DNA of 64,000 bases. Origin: an uncultured Chlorobiota bacterium (GTDB taxonomy: Bacteria; Bacteroidota; Ignavibacteria; UBA10030; UBA6906). A model generated the notes under the pieces. The model was not told the DNA's origin and made no database searches. It worked only from the letters and a program-made list of their open reading frames with translations. The DNA lies in contig CAADGV010000007.1 in the NCBI GenBank assembly GCA_900696645.1, positions 1 through 64,000 on the forward strand, read 5' to 3'. A program made the position numbers and the translations under genes. Positions 43,784 through 53,123 of the stretch are shown here, piece after piece (the first letter of the stretch is position 1; each line of letters starts with the position of its first letter).

Positions 43784-46093
43784 ATGCTTAACATCCCCGA
43801 ACTTCTCGCAAAAGAGCTTTCCCTCAAACTCACCAATGTTCAGAACGCCCTCCAACTTCATATAGAGGGGGGAACGATTCCGTTCATCGCCCGCTATCGA
43901 AAAGAACGGACGGGAGAGATGGACGAAACACAACTTCGTAATCTCTTCGATCGATTTGTCTACCTCACCGAGCTCGAAGATCGGAAAGCTACCGTTCTCA
44001 AATCCATTGAAGAGCAGGGAAAGCTGACAGGCGAGCTTCGTGCAAAGATTGAAGCGACTCTCCAGAAAACCGAGCTTGAGGATTTATATCTCCCCTACAA
44101 ACCGAAGAAACGAACCCGCGCAACGGTTGCAAGGGCGAAAGGACTTGAACCGCTGGCGGAGTTCATCAAGTCGCTCAACATTCCGGAATCGCCGCAGGCA
44201 TCGCTCGAAGACGAGGCTGCGAAGTATGTATCGGAGGCAAAGGGTATTGCCTCGGCTCAAGATGCTTTGGCAGGCGCCTCGGATATTCTCGCCGAAGAGG
44301 TATCCGAAAAGGCCGAATTGCGTGCCCACATTCGTGACTACTTCTTGAAGGAAGGCGTGTTTGTCTCGAAGGTGAAGGAGGAGTTTCCGGCGGGAACCAC
44401 CAAGTTTGAAATGTATCGGGAATACAAAATCCGTGTCAAGGATATACATCCTCACAATATGTTGGCGCTTCGCCGTGGCGAGAATGAAGGCGTGCTGAGT
44501 TTCGAACTGCAATTCGATGAGGCCGTTGTGCTGGGCTATCTTGAAGGGAAGGAAATCCACACAAAGGCTCCGAACGTTGTTGATTTTTACAAGGCGATGC
44601 TGAAAGATGCATTTGATCGCTTGATGCGATTCTCGCTTGAGACGGATGTCCGGGTCGAGAAGAAAATTCAGGCCGATGAAGTTTCCATCCGGACGTTTGA
44701 AGAAAACTTGCGAGAGCTGCTGCTGTCGAGTCCGGCTGGGATGAAACCGACAATCGGCATCGATCCCGGATTCCGGACGGGCTGCAAAGTGTGTGTGATT
44801 AGCGAGACGGGCAAGTTTCTTCACTACGAGGCAATCTTTCCGCATCAGTCCGATGCGCAACGTGAGAAAGCTGCACAGGTGTTGCTTGATCTGATCAAGA
44901 ACAACAACATCGAATTGATAGCCATCGGCAACGGGACTGCCGGAAGGGAAACGGACGAGTTTGTCGGCGAAACAATCAAGAATCTCGAAAAGCCTCCGGT
45001 GAAAGTCATGGTGAATGAATCGGGCGCTTCTGTGTATTCGGCGAGTCATGTCGCAAAAGAAGAATTTCCCGAACTCGATGTGACTGTCCGGGGCGCCATC
45101 AGCATTGCACGCCGGTTGCAGGATCCACTTGCCGAGCTTGTGAAGATTGACCCGAAATCCATTGGCGTTGGACAATATCAACACGACGTTGATCAGAAAC
45201 TGCTGAAGAAGAAACTGGAAGAGACCGTCGAGAGTTGCGTCAACTATGTTGGTGTTGATTTGAATCTGGCGTCGGCGGAATTACTCAAGTACGTCTCCGG
45301 CCTGAACCGGACGGTAGCGAAGAACATTGTGAAGTACCGCGAAAATCACGGGGCATTCCGCAATCGCCAGCAGTTGAACGAGGTGCCAAAGTTCGGCCCG
45401 AAGGCATTCGAGCAAGCGGCGGGTTTCTTGCGGATTCATAGCGGGGATAATCCACTCGACAACTCTGCGGTTCATCCCGAGAGCTATGAAGTTGCAGAGG
45501 CAATTCTGAGGGATCTCGGTGTTCCCCTCAACGAGGTTCCGAAGGCGGCAGACAAATTGAAATCTCTTGACCTCAAGAAATACATCAACGACACAATCGG
45601 CGAACCGACGCTGCGAGATATTATCAAAGAACTGCAGAAACCGGGCCGTGACCCGCGTGCGGAATTCAAGTACGCACATTTTCAGGAAGGGGTGAAGGAA
45701 ATCAAGGATTTGAAGCCCGGCATGCAACTCGAGGGTGTTGTGACGAATGTAGCGAACTTCGGGGCGTTTGTGGATATCGGCGTTCACCATGACGGACTTG
45801 TGCACGTCTCGCAACTTGCAAACAGATATGTTCAGGACCCGATGAAAGTTGTGAAGGTCGGGCAGATCGTGAAGGTACGAGTGCTGGAGGTGAACGAAAC
45901 ACTCAAGCGCATTTCGCTGACCATGAAATCCCAGGATGCGCCGCCGCCGAAACAGAAAGCCCAGCAACGACCGGAACGGCGGCATGATGAGAAGGGGAAG
46001 AAGAAACCCGCAACGCAACAACGGAAGCATGAAGAGAAAGATGAACGCCACTTCACGCTGGAAGATTTGAAAGCAAGGTTCAACAAGCAATGA
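43784..46093 (+). CDS. tex: Tex-family RNA-binding transcription accessory protein
   Basis: 769-residue nucleic-acid-binding protein. It has a helical N-terminal Tex domain (about 1-190) and a YqgF-like RNase H fold (PTIGIDPGFRTGCKV at about 325). Two helix-hairpin-helix motifs (YVSGLNRTVAKNIVKYRENHG and following) and a C-terminal S1 domain (LEGVVTNVANFGAFVDIGVH) complete the core. Tex binds RNA and affects transcript fate. An extra basic, Gln-rich tail of about 50 residues (PPPKQKAQQRPERRHDEKGK) follows the S1 domain. The next gene overlaps its stop by 4 bases. Confidence 0.95.
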   Translation: MLNIPELLAKELSLKLTNVQNALQLHIEGGTIPFIARYRKERTGEMDETQLRNLFDRFVYLTELEDRKATVLKSIEEQGKLTGELRAKIEATLQKTELEDLYLPYKPKKRTRATVARAKGLEPLAEFIKSLNIPESPQASLEDEAAKYVSEAKGIASAQDALAGASDILAEEVSEKAELRAHIRDYFLKEGVFVSKVKEEFPAGTTKFEMYREYKIRVKDIHPHNMLALRRGENEGVLSFELQFDEAVVLGYLEGKEIHTKAPNVVDFYKAMLKDAFDRLMRFSLETDVRVEKKIQADEVSIRTFEENLRELLLSSPAGMKPTIGIDPGFRTGCKVCVISETGKFLHYEAIFPHQSDAQREKAAQVLLDLIKNNNIELIAIGNGTAGRETDEFVGETIKNLEKPPVKVMVNESGASVYSASHVAKEEFPELDVTVRGAISIARRLQDPLAELVKIDPKSIGVGQYQHDVDQKLLKKKLEETVESCVNYVGVDLNLASAELLKYVSGLNRTVAKNIVKYRENHGAFRNRQQLNEVPKFGPKAFEQAAGFLRIHSGDNPLDNSAVHPESYEVAEAILRDLGVPLNEVPKAADKLKSLDLKKYINDTIGEPTLRDIIKELQKPGRDPRAEFKYAHFQEGVKEIKDLKPGMQLEGVVTNVANFGAFVDIGVHHDGLVHVSQLANRYVQDPMKVVKVGQIVKVRVLEVNETLKRISLTMKSQDAPPPKQKAQQRPERRHDEKGKKKPATQQRKHEEKDERHFTLEDLKARFNKQ

Positions 46094-46476
46094 AGCGTAG
46101 TGTAGCGTACACACTGACGTTGCTCGGGTTGCTTGTAGCCGGATGCAGGGAAACGGGAATAAACAACGGCAGCATCTGTACAACCGAGGCGAGGGCCGGA
46201 ATACAAATCAATATCCGTGATGCTCTCACGGGACAACCTGCCGCAAACGGCGCCACCGTGATTGCCCAGCACAACACGTACATCGATACTCTGCGCGGAT
46301 TTCCGTTAGCGGATTCGTTGACTGTTACAGGTGCATATGAACGGCCCGGCATCTACACAATTGTTATTACGAAGTCCGGCTACATCGATTGGATTCGCCC
46401 CGATGTTGTCGTCAACAGAGACGAATGCCACGTGATCACGGTTCAACTGGAGGCCCGCCTCGAGCGGGTACCGTGA
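46090..46476 (+). CDS. Small lipoprotein with carboxypeptidase-like regulatory domain
   Basis: 128-residue predicted lipoprotein. The signal peptide ends in the lipobox LVAGC, giving an acylated cysteine at residue 19. The mature part is a beta-sandwich like the CarboxypepD_reg fold (IQINIRDALTGQPAANG, GIYTIVITKSGYIDW). The domain usually assists folding or binding. It has no enzyme signature. The ATG overlaps the tex stop (ATGA). Confidence 0.78.
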   Translation: MKRSVAYTLTLLGLLVAGCRETGINNGSICTTEARAGIQINIRDALTGQPAANGATVIAQHNTYIDTLRGFPLADSLTVTGAYERPGIYTIVITKSGYIDWIRPDVVVNRDECHVITVQLEARLERVP

Positions 46477-46544
46477 CTGTCTTTCTTCTTCATCACAAAA
46501 TCATATCCACGTACAATCAGCTACATCTCAAAAAGGAAAATCTC

Positions 46545-48617
46545 ATGAAGTTCTACATTTCAATACTCCTGTCGTTCTTGTTCATTAGCCCGCTACCCGC
46601 CCAGAAGAAGGCATTCACAATTGCCGATCTCTACAAACTCAAAACTGTTGATAGTCCACAATTCTCTCCCGACGGGAAGCACATTGCTTTCACGGTAAGA
46701 GAGGATTTTCTTGAAACAGGAAAAAGCAATACAGAGATCTACCTGATGAATGCCGACGGAAGCAACATCCGAAGGCTGACTGACAATCCTGCAGCAGATA
46801 CAAGACCCCGCTGGTCGCCGGACGGGAAGTCCATTCTCTTCACATCTAATCGTAAGGATGGATCGCAAGCGTGGTTGCTGCCGCTGGACGGAGGTGAAGC
46901 GAGGCAGTTAACTTCATTCAAGATGGAAGTTGACAATCTCGATTGGCTGCCGGGCGGAAAGCTGATGACATTTTCGACACTTGTGTTTCCGGAATGTGGT
47001 GCCGACAATGATTGCAATAGCAAGAATGAAGACGGATTGAACGACGGCACGGTGCAGGCACACATGGCGGACAAGCTGTTGTACCGACATTGGACGTTCT
47101 GGAAAGACGGTAAGCGGGCGCATACGTTCCTCTACAATCCCGAAACAAAGAAGTACGTTGACCTGACGCCGGGTGATTTTGACTGGCCTTCATTCTCAAC
47201 GGGCGGAGGAGGATTTGCTTTTTCGCCTGACGGCGCCGAGTTGTGCGTCACTTCCAATCACGACCCGGATGAAGCATCCACCACCAACAAGGATCTCTGG
47301 ATCATTCCCGCATCGGGCGGAACGCCCAAGAACATCACCGCAGCCAACAAAGCGTACGACGGCGAACCGGAGTATTCACCGGACGGCAGATACATTGCCT
47401 TCAAGATGCAAACGATTCCGACATTTGAGGCCGATCGTTTCAGGCTTGCGTTGTATGAAAGGCGGACGGGCGCCATCACGGTGCTGACTGATGCTTTTGA
47501 TAATTGGGTGGAGAATTTTTGCTGGTCGCCCGATTCGAGAAGCATCTGTTTTACGGGACAGGTACGCGGGCACGTGCCGTTGTTCCGTGTTGACATTGCG
47601 TCGAAGAAGATTGTCGAAATTGTCAACGTGAAAACAATTGACGCATTTGATGTTTCGCCCGACGGAAAGTCTATCGTGTTAGTTCGCCGATCAGTCGGTG
47701 AACCGAGAGAAATCTGGAGAGTTGATTCGGATGGAAAGAATTTGAAACGGTTGACCTTCTTCACAAAAGAAGTTGCCGATGCGGTGGATATCCGCCCTGC
47801 AGAGGAACTCTGGATCCCATCACCGACGGGAAAAAAGATTCACACATTTGTCGTGAAGCCTCACAATTTCGATCCCAACAAGAAATATCCGCTTATTCTG
47901 AACGTTCACGGCGGGCCGCAATCGCAATGGGCTGATGCGTTTCGCGGTGATTGGCAAGTCTATCCGGGTGCAGGCTACATTGTCGCATTCCCGAATCCGC
48001 ACGGCTCGACGGCGTACGGACAGGAATTCACCAACGCAATTTCCAAAGACTGGAACGGCAAAGTGTATCAGGACGTCATGGCGGTAGCCGATTCGCTGGA
48101 GAATCTGCCGTTTGTTGACAGGAACCGTATGGGCGCAATGGGCTGGTCGTACGGCGGTTACATGATGATGTGGATGCAGGGGCATACCGATCGCTTCAAA
48201 GCCATCGCATGCATGATGGGCGTGTACAATCTTACGGCGATGTACGGCGCGACCGAAGAGTTGTGGTTTCCCGAGTACGATTTGGGAGGAATGCCGTGGA
48301 CATCGGATTTGTACGAGAAACATTCGCCGCATAATTTCGTACCGAACTTCAAAACGCCATGTCTCGTCATCACCGGGGAGCGTGATTATCGGGTGCCGTA
48401 CACGATGAGTCTTGAATTCTTCACCGGCTTGCAGAAGATGGGCGTGCCTTCACGCTTGATTGTGTTCAAGAACGACGGCCATTGGCCGAGTCATGTCAAG
48501 TCCATGCCGCTGTACTATAACGCGCATCTCGACTGGTTTCACAAGTATCTCGGCGGCGACCCTGCACCGTATGATATGACGAAGATGGTTCGCAATCTGG
48601 TTTTCGATTCAAAGTAA
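46545..48617 (+). CDS. S9 family peptidase, acylaminoacyl / dipeptidyl peptidase type
   Basis: 690-residue exported serine peptidase. Signal peptide MKFYISILLSFLFISPLPAQ, seven-bladed-propeller-like region with TolB-type SPDGK repeats (about 30-430), then an alpha/beta hydrolase. Triad candidates are Ser535 in MGWSYGGYMM, Asp614 in GERDYRVPY and His646 in NDGHWPS. HGGPQSQWADAF is the oxyanion segment. It is a paralogue, not a copy, of the S9 gene at 11238. The start at 46545 is preceded by AAAAGGAAAA. Confidence 0.92.
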   Translation: MKFYISILLSFLFISPLPAQKKAFTIADLYKLKTVDSPQFSPDGKHIAFTVREDFLETGKSNTEIYLMNADGSNIRRLTDNPAADTRPRWSPDGKSILFTSNRKDGSQAWLLPLDGGEARQLTSFKMEVDNLDWLPGGKLMTFSTLVFPECGADNDCNSKNEDGLNDGTVQAHMADKLLYRHWTFWKDGKRAHTFLYNPETKKYVDLTPGDFDWPSFSTGGGGFAFSPDGAELCVTSNHDPDEASTTNKDLWIIPASGGTPKNITAANKAYDGEPEYSPDGRYIAFKMQTIPTFEADRFRLALYERRTGAITVLTDAFDNWVENFCWSPDSRSICFTGQVRGHVPLFRVDIASKKIVEIVNVKTIDAFDVSPDGKSIVLVRRSVGEPREIWRVDSDGKNLKRLTFFTKEVADAVDIRPAEELWIPSPTGKKIHTFVVKPHNFDPNKKYPLILNVHGGPQSQWADAFRGDWQVYPGAGYIVAFPNPHGSTAYGQEFTNAISKDWNGKVYQDVMAVADSLENLPFVDRNRMGAMGWSYGGYMMMWMQGHTDRFKAIACMMGVYNLTAMYGATEELWFPEYDLGGMPWTSDLYEKHSPHNFVPNFKTPCLVITGERDYRVPYTMSLEFFTGLQKMGVPSRLIVFKNDGHWPSHVKSMPLYYNAHLDWFHKYLGGDPAPYDMTKMVRNLVFDSK

Positions 48618-48635
48618 AATCGCAAAGGAAGAATC

Positions 48636-49349
48636 ATGGCAAAGGGAATTCCCGTTGAAGAAGAATTCTATCCGCCGTTCGAAGGTTTTCCGAAATCAGG
48701 GATTGACTTTCTGAAGAGGCTGAAGAAGAACAACAGCCGGGAATGGTTCCAGAAACACAAAACCGAATATGAAGAGAACGTGAAGTTCCCGATGCAATGT
48801 CTGATTGCAGGCCTGCGCGACAGGTTGCGTGACGAGATTCCCGAACTCGACTTCAATCCGAAGCGCTCGATTTTCCGGATTTATCGTGATGTACGGTTCA
48901 GCAAGAACAAAGCGCCGTACAAGACGAACATTGCCGCCTCGTTTGAATTGAAAGGGAAAAAGAAAACAACGGACACGCCGGGTTTGTACGTCGGCATCGA
49001 ACCCGGTTCCGTTTTTGTCGGCGGGGGAATGTATATGCCGGGCGGAGAACAGTTGAAAGCTATCAGGAAAGCGATCGTTGAGCATCCTGACGAATTTCTT
49101 GCTGTCGTGGAGGACAAGCGCTTCAAGAGAACATTCGGGGGCATCATGGGCGAGAATCTGCAAAAGGCGCCGCTCGGATTTCCAAAGGATCATCCGATGA
49201 TTGAACATCTGAAACACAAACAATGGTTTGTCGGGAAGGAGTGGGAAAGCGAATCGGTGTGCTACACGAAGAAGTTTGAGAAAACCGCCGCGGATCTCTT
49301 GCTCGAAACAATGCCGCTTATTCGTTGGTTAATCAACGTAACTGTGTAA
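48636..49349 (+). CDS. DUF2461-family protein
   Basis: 237-residue cytoplasmic protein of the DUF2461 family. Typical blocks are FLKRLKKNNSREWFQKHK, FRIYRDVRFSKNKAPYKTNI and GGGMYMPGGEQLKAIR. The family is widespread but its role is not established. The C-terminus ends IRWLINVTV. Its stop overlaps the next start by one base. Confidence 0.9.
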   Translation: MAKGIPVEEEFYPPFEGFPKSGIDFLKRLKKNNSREWFQKHKTEYEENVKFPMQCLIAGLRDRLRDEIPELDFNPKRSIFRIYRDVRFSKNKAPYKTNIAASFELKGKKKTTDTPGLYVGIEPGSVFVGGGMYMPGGEQLKAIRKAIVEHPDEFLAVVEDKRFKRTFGGIMGENLQKAPLGFPKDHPMIEHLKHKQWFVGKEWESESVCYTKKFEKTAADLLLETMPLIRWLINVTV

Positions 49350-50122
49350 TGGAGTATCTCGTTGTTTCCGTTGCCGCGCTTCTTACATCCGGGCTTACGC
49401 TGTTTTCCGGTTTCGGCCTTGGCACACTGTTGCTGCCGGCGTTTCTCATTTTCTTTCCCGCAGAGATTGCCGTCGCGATGACGGGTATTGTACACTTCCT
49501 CAACAATCTCTTCAAACTTGTATTGCTGGGCCGTCACGCAAATTGGAGTGTTGTGTTGCGGTTCGGCATTCCCGGGGTGATTGCTGCGTTCGGCGGAGCG
49601 GCACTGTTGTTCCTTATCTCCAACGTTGAACCGCTTGTCACGTACGAAATCGGCGGGAGGACATTCTCGATAACGTCAGTAAAATTGCTGATGGCGTTGC
49701 TGATTGTTTCGTTCGCCATTCTTGAGTTGGTTCCGGCTGCGAGATCGCTTGAGTTTGACAAGAGATATCTTTCTCTCGGCGGTGTATTCAGCGGATTTTT
49801 CGGTGGGCTTTCCGGACATCAGGGAGCCTTGCGCAGTGCGTTCCTGATCCGGGCAGGACTTTCGAAAGAAGCGTTCATCGCCACCGGCGTTGTGGTTGCT
49901 TGCCTGATCGATGCGACGCGATTGAGTGTCTATGCACAGCATCTTGTGGTCGGGGGGATTCAAGAAAACGCTGCTCTGCTGGTTGTTGCAACGCTAAGCG
50001 CTTTTCTCGGCGCGTATGTCGGCAATTCGTTTGTGAAGAAGGTGACGATGAAGTCTATGCAGTCGGTTGTTGCTGTTTTGTTGTTCATTATTGCCATCCT
50101 TCTCGGTGCAGGCTTGATCTAA
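49349..50122 (+). CDS. TauE/SafE-family membrane permease
   Basis: 257-residue polytopic membrane protein with about eight helices in two similar halves, as in TauE/SafE sulfite or sulfoacetate exporters. Marks are LTLFSGFGLGTLLLPAF near the start and GGVFSGFFGGLSGHQGALRS before the second half. Transported ion unknown. The ATG shares a base with the DUF2461 stop (TAATG). Confidence 0.87.
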   Translation: MEYLVVSVAALLTSGLTLFSGFGLGTLLLPAFLIFFPAEIAVAMTGIVHFLNNLFKLVLLGRHANWSVVLRFGIPGVIAAFGGAALLFLISNVEPLVTYEIGGRTFSITSVKLLMALLIVSFAILELVPAARSLEFDKRYLSLGGVFSGFFGGLSGHQGALRSAFLIRAGLSKEAFIATGVVVACLIDATRLSVYAQHLVVGGIQENAALLVVATLSAFLGAYVGNSFVKKVTMKSMQSVVAVLLFIIAILLGAGLI

Positions 50123-50301
50123 ATCGGTTCATTGCTGAGTGTTCACCTTCGGAATGTGACGCAGCGCTTCACTTTTCGCAGATTTTTCGCTATCCGTATC
50201 CGCTTCTGTAAATTATCACTCCGTTGAGTTGTTTCCTGTTGACATCTCCGCCACGTGACGTTACATTTTAGTAGAACAGAATATCTCTCTACGAGGAAAC
50301 C

Positions 50302-50781
50302 ATGTTTACGTTCGAATGTCTTTCATACAAAGACAAAGAGATGATACCGACGAAGTACTGCCACACGTCGGTAGTTGGGGGACGCAACATTTCGCCCGGC
50401 TTTGAGTGGCGCGAACCTCCGATTGCAACAAAATCTTTTGCGCTGACAATCGTCGACCCGCATCCGGTTGCGAAGAATTGGGTACACTGGTTTCTCATCA
50501 ACATCCCTTTTTATGAGAGAAGACTCGTCGAAGGCGTGTCGCGCAGCAAGACTCTGCCTCCCGGCGCAAAGGAACTCATCAACAGCTTCAACGAGTTGGG
50601 CTACGGCGGGCCCGCACCGCCCAGAGGGTCGGGACAGCATCCCTACGTTGCGACATTGTACGCGTTGAATGTTGAGTCAATAAAAATGGGAGTGAGTACA
50701 TCGCTGAGGCAATTCCTGAACACGATTGAAGGGAGGATTGTCGCTGAAGTATCTGTGACCGGGTATTACGAGAGGAAGTAG
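50302..50781 (+). CDS. YbhB/YbcL-type phosphatidylethanolamine-binding-like protein
   Basis: 159-residue cytoplasmic PEBP-fold protein. It has the ligand-pocket motifs NISPGFEWREPP, TIVDPHP, WVHWFLINIP and GYGGPAPPRGSGQHPY, which define the bacterial YbhB/YbcL branch. Biological role is uncertain. It stands alone with a 180-bp upstream gap in which no clear promoter was recognised. Confidence 0.9.
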   Translation: MFTFECLSYKDKEMIPTKYCHTSVVGGRNISPGFEWREPPIATKSFALTIVDPHPVAKNWVHWFLINIPFYERRLVEGVSRSKTLPPGAKELINSFNELGYGGPAPPRGSGQHPYVATLYALNVESIKMGVSTSLRQFLNTIEGRIVAEVSVTGYYERK

Positions 50782-50787
50782 AGACCC

Positions 50788-51903
50788 CTACGTTTTCAAT
50801 ATCCTATAAACGTACTTTGCAATCGCCGGGGAAGCAGTCAGCCCCGGCGATTCAATTCCGATGAGATTGATCAATCCGCTCAAGCCCCTGTCTGCTTCAT
50901 GACGAATGATGTAGTCGCGAACAGGCTCTCCCGGCGCTTGCAGTTTCGCACGAATGCCGCTGTAGTCCGGCGATAAGTCATCATCTTCTATTGAGGGGAG
51001 AATCTCCCTGACGGATTCCGCAAAGGCATGCCGCTTCGATTCATCAACAGCGTAATTGTATGATCGTTCAGAGAGGTATTCCACATCAGGACCGAACTTC
51101 AATCTTCCTCCCAAATCTATCAATGCGTGAACACCAAGAGATTCCTTCGACGGAATCGGGTAGACAAGGTGGGAAACGAGATTGCGCTTTGCGTTTGGGA
51201 TGGCGAAGTAGCTTCCCTTGCAATGATGGAGCCTGTAACCTGCGGCATCAACATCAATTCCCGCCAATGCCGCAACGGTATCGCTTTCAAGTCCCGCGGC
51301 ATTGATGACGATTTCGGAAGTGAATGTCGTACGGGTTTCGTTCTCTTCTATTGTTATGCTGAAATCAGAACCTCTTTTCTCCAATCCAACGACATTGCAG
51401 TGTGTCTGAATCTCCGCCCCGTTGTTTTTGGCGGAGTGGTAGAAGAAATCCATCAGCCCGTGAGCGCTGATAATGCCGGTCGTTGGCGAGAAGATGCCGC
51501 CGACTGAATTGATATGCGGTTCCAGGGCATGAACCTGCTGTGCCGACATCATTTCAAGCTGCACGCCGTTTCCGCGTCCGTGATTGTACAAGCTCTCCAA
51601 CGCGGCAAGATCATCCTTCCTTGTTGCAGTGATAATCTTGGTGATTCTTCGGAAGGAGATGTCGTGTTTCTCACATAAGGTGTAGAGAATGTCTCTTCCT
51701 TCTACGCACAGTTTTGCCTTCAGCGAGCCGTGCGGGTAGTAGATACCCGCATGAATTACCTCGCTGTTGCGGCTGGATGTTTCGGTTCCGTACTTTGCGT
51801 GACGTTCAAGCAGAAAGAGGGGAGAGTAATGCGGCGAAAGTTCTGCAGCAATCGCAAGTCCCACAACGCCGCCACCAACGATTGTGACCGCTGCATCAGC
51901 CAT
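50788..51903 (-). CDS. L-2-hydroxyglutarate oxidase-like FAD-dependent oxidoreductase
   Basis: 371-residue flavoenzyme of the DAO family. FAD binding: VTIVGGGVVGLAIAAEL at the N-terminus. The signature SSRNSEVIHAGIYYPHGSLKA is typical of L-2-hydroxyglutarate oxidases/dehydrogenases (LhgO). It would oxidise L-2-hydroxyglutarate to 2-oxoglutarate, a metabolite-repair reaction. The ATG shares a base with the upstream HAD-gene stop (TGATG), suggesting a two-gene repair operon. Confidence 0.85.
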   Translation of the reverse strand: MADAAVTIVGGGVVGLAIAAELSPHYSPLFLLERHAKYGTETSSRNSEVIHAGIYYPHGSLKAKLCVEGRDILYTLCEKHDISFRRITKIITATRKDDLAALESLYNHGRGNGVQLEMMSAQQVHALEPHINSVGGIFSPTTGIISAHGLMDFFYHSAKNNGAEIQTHCNVVGLEKRGSDFSITIEENETRTTFTSEIVINAAGLESDTVAALAGIDVDAAGYRLHHCKGSYFAIPNAKRNLVSHLVYPIPSKESLGVHALIDLGGRLKFGPDVEYLSERSYNYAVDESKRHAFAESVREILPSIEDDDLSPDYSGIRAKLQAPGEPVRDYIIRHEADRGLSGLINLIGIESPGLTASPAIAKYVYRILKT

Positions 51904-52817
51904 CACGCATGCTCCGGATTGTCGAACGAAGGTTTCTCGACAACAATCCACGACTCATCCTGCTCGATTGCTGCCGACTTGAAGAATGTGTAGGAAGTTT
52001 CCATCCGAGAGTTGATCAGGATTTTCTTACCTGATGCATAATTGAACAACGGTACATCATAGATTGAGTCGCTCACGACGATGAGTGGAGGATGTGATGT
52101 GTATATCTGTAATGCTTCGACTTTTCCCTCCAACACCGGGATCGGAGTCTGCACCTTTGGGCTAAGCGTATTGCTTGCAGTCTGCAAGTCAATTCCGATG
52201 ATATGATCGTTAGGAATGCCAAGCGGCGCGAACACCGGCTGCACGCTCCATTTGTTGCTGCCCGAAATCGCCCAGATATCAAACCGTAGCTGTTGAAGTT
52301 CCTTCAGAAGGGCCACAGACTCGCTGATGTACCGGATTCCTCGTGGCACTGTGATCTTGCCGAATTTTTTCACGGTGAGCGGCGAGACAAGTTCTTCGTT
52401 GTACGTGGCGAGGGCTATGTGCTGAACCTCAGCTTCCGAGAATTTGCCGAGAAGCTTCACAATGTCACTGCACGCCTTCTCGGTTTTTCCTTCTGCAAGC
52501 TGATCAAAATACCATTCCAACAACATCTCGGCGAACGACACATATCGGCGATCCTGGGTTCTTCGTTCAGGGGGAAGGGAGGAGAGAAGCGTGTAGAGAT
52601 TGTCGAGTTCCTCGCGCTTCGGGTGGTCGAGCCAGATGTTTGCCGGGTTGACGCGAAGCAGGAAGTGTTCGATTTGATAGTAGAACATCGCCTCGCCGAT
52701 GTCGCCTTTGATGATCGTGCCGTCACAATCGAACACAGCGACCCGCGGCTCGGAAGTCGGGATTGATGAGACGTGTCTGAGATATTCTTGAAGCTCGGGG
52801 GAGAAGGTAATCGGCAT
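51903..52817 (-). CDS. HAD-family phosphatase
   Basis: 304-residue haloacid-dehalogenase-fold hydrolase, subgroup near phosphoserine phosphatase. Motif I is VFDCDGTIIKGD with the nucleophilic Asp, motif II is AISGSNKWSV and motif IV is VSDSIYDVPLF. A helical cap lies between motifs I and II. Substrate unknown. The start MPITFSPELQ at 52817 was chosen over a longer hydrophobic extension from 52919. Confidence 0.82.
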   Translation of the reverse strand: MPITFSPELQEYLRHVSSIPTSEPRVAVFDCDGTIIKGDIGEAMFYYQIEHFLLRVNPANIWLDHPKREELDNLYTLLSSLPPERRTQDRRYVSFAEMLLEWYFDQLAEGKTEKACSDIVKLLGKFSEAEVQHIALATYNEELVSPLTVKKFGKITVPRGIRYISESVALLKELQQLRFDIWAISGSNKWSVQPVFAPLGIPNDHIIGIDLQTASNTLSPKVQTPIPVLEGKVEALQIYTSHPPLIVVSDSIYDVPLFNYASGKKILINSRMETSYTFFKSAAIEQDESWIVVEKPSFDNPEHA

Positions 52818-53123
52818 CGTGACTACGTGGATTCGGGGATTATCATGGAGTAAGATACAAAGAGGTAGAAACAGGGGCAAGGCAGTGGGACGGAAGATTC
52901 CGGTCTTTCTACAGGGCAAAGCAACGACTTGATTCCATCACCCGAAATTTGTACACTCATCCACGTTTCAGCAAGAGGGTTCGAATTACTTTGACGCGCA
53001 ATTCCGGAAATCGATGTGCAATGAGTCCTCCGCAATTTCTCTCCCAAAGACTCCCTACGTTGCATACTGCTGTTCTCATTCATCATCAAATACCATCACT
53101 CATAATTCATTAAGGAGGTACTT
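52818..53123. other. Divergent intergenic region without recognised elements
   Basis: 306 bp between the HAD phosphatase (minus) and the subtilase (plus). It should contain both promoters, but no confident -35/-10 pair, dyad or repeat was found. AAGGAGGT at the right end is the ribosome-binding site of the subtilase gene. Confidence 0.5.

Noticed and set aside
44084-45184. Open frame of 366 codons on the minus strand
   Set aside because: Complement of tex in a fixed phase relation to its codons, with no domain or start signal of its own.
45281-46183. Open frame of 300 codons on the minus strand
   Set aside because: Antisense to the end of tex; low-complexity Cys/Arg/Phe-rich product, typical shadow of a coding region.
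50782-50787. Terminator between convergent PEBP and LhgO-like genes
   Set aside because: The gap is only 6 bp and no stem with T-run is visible.
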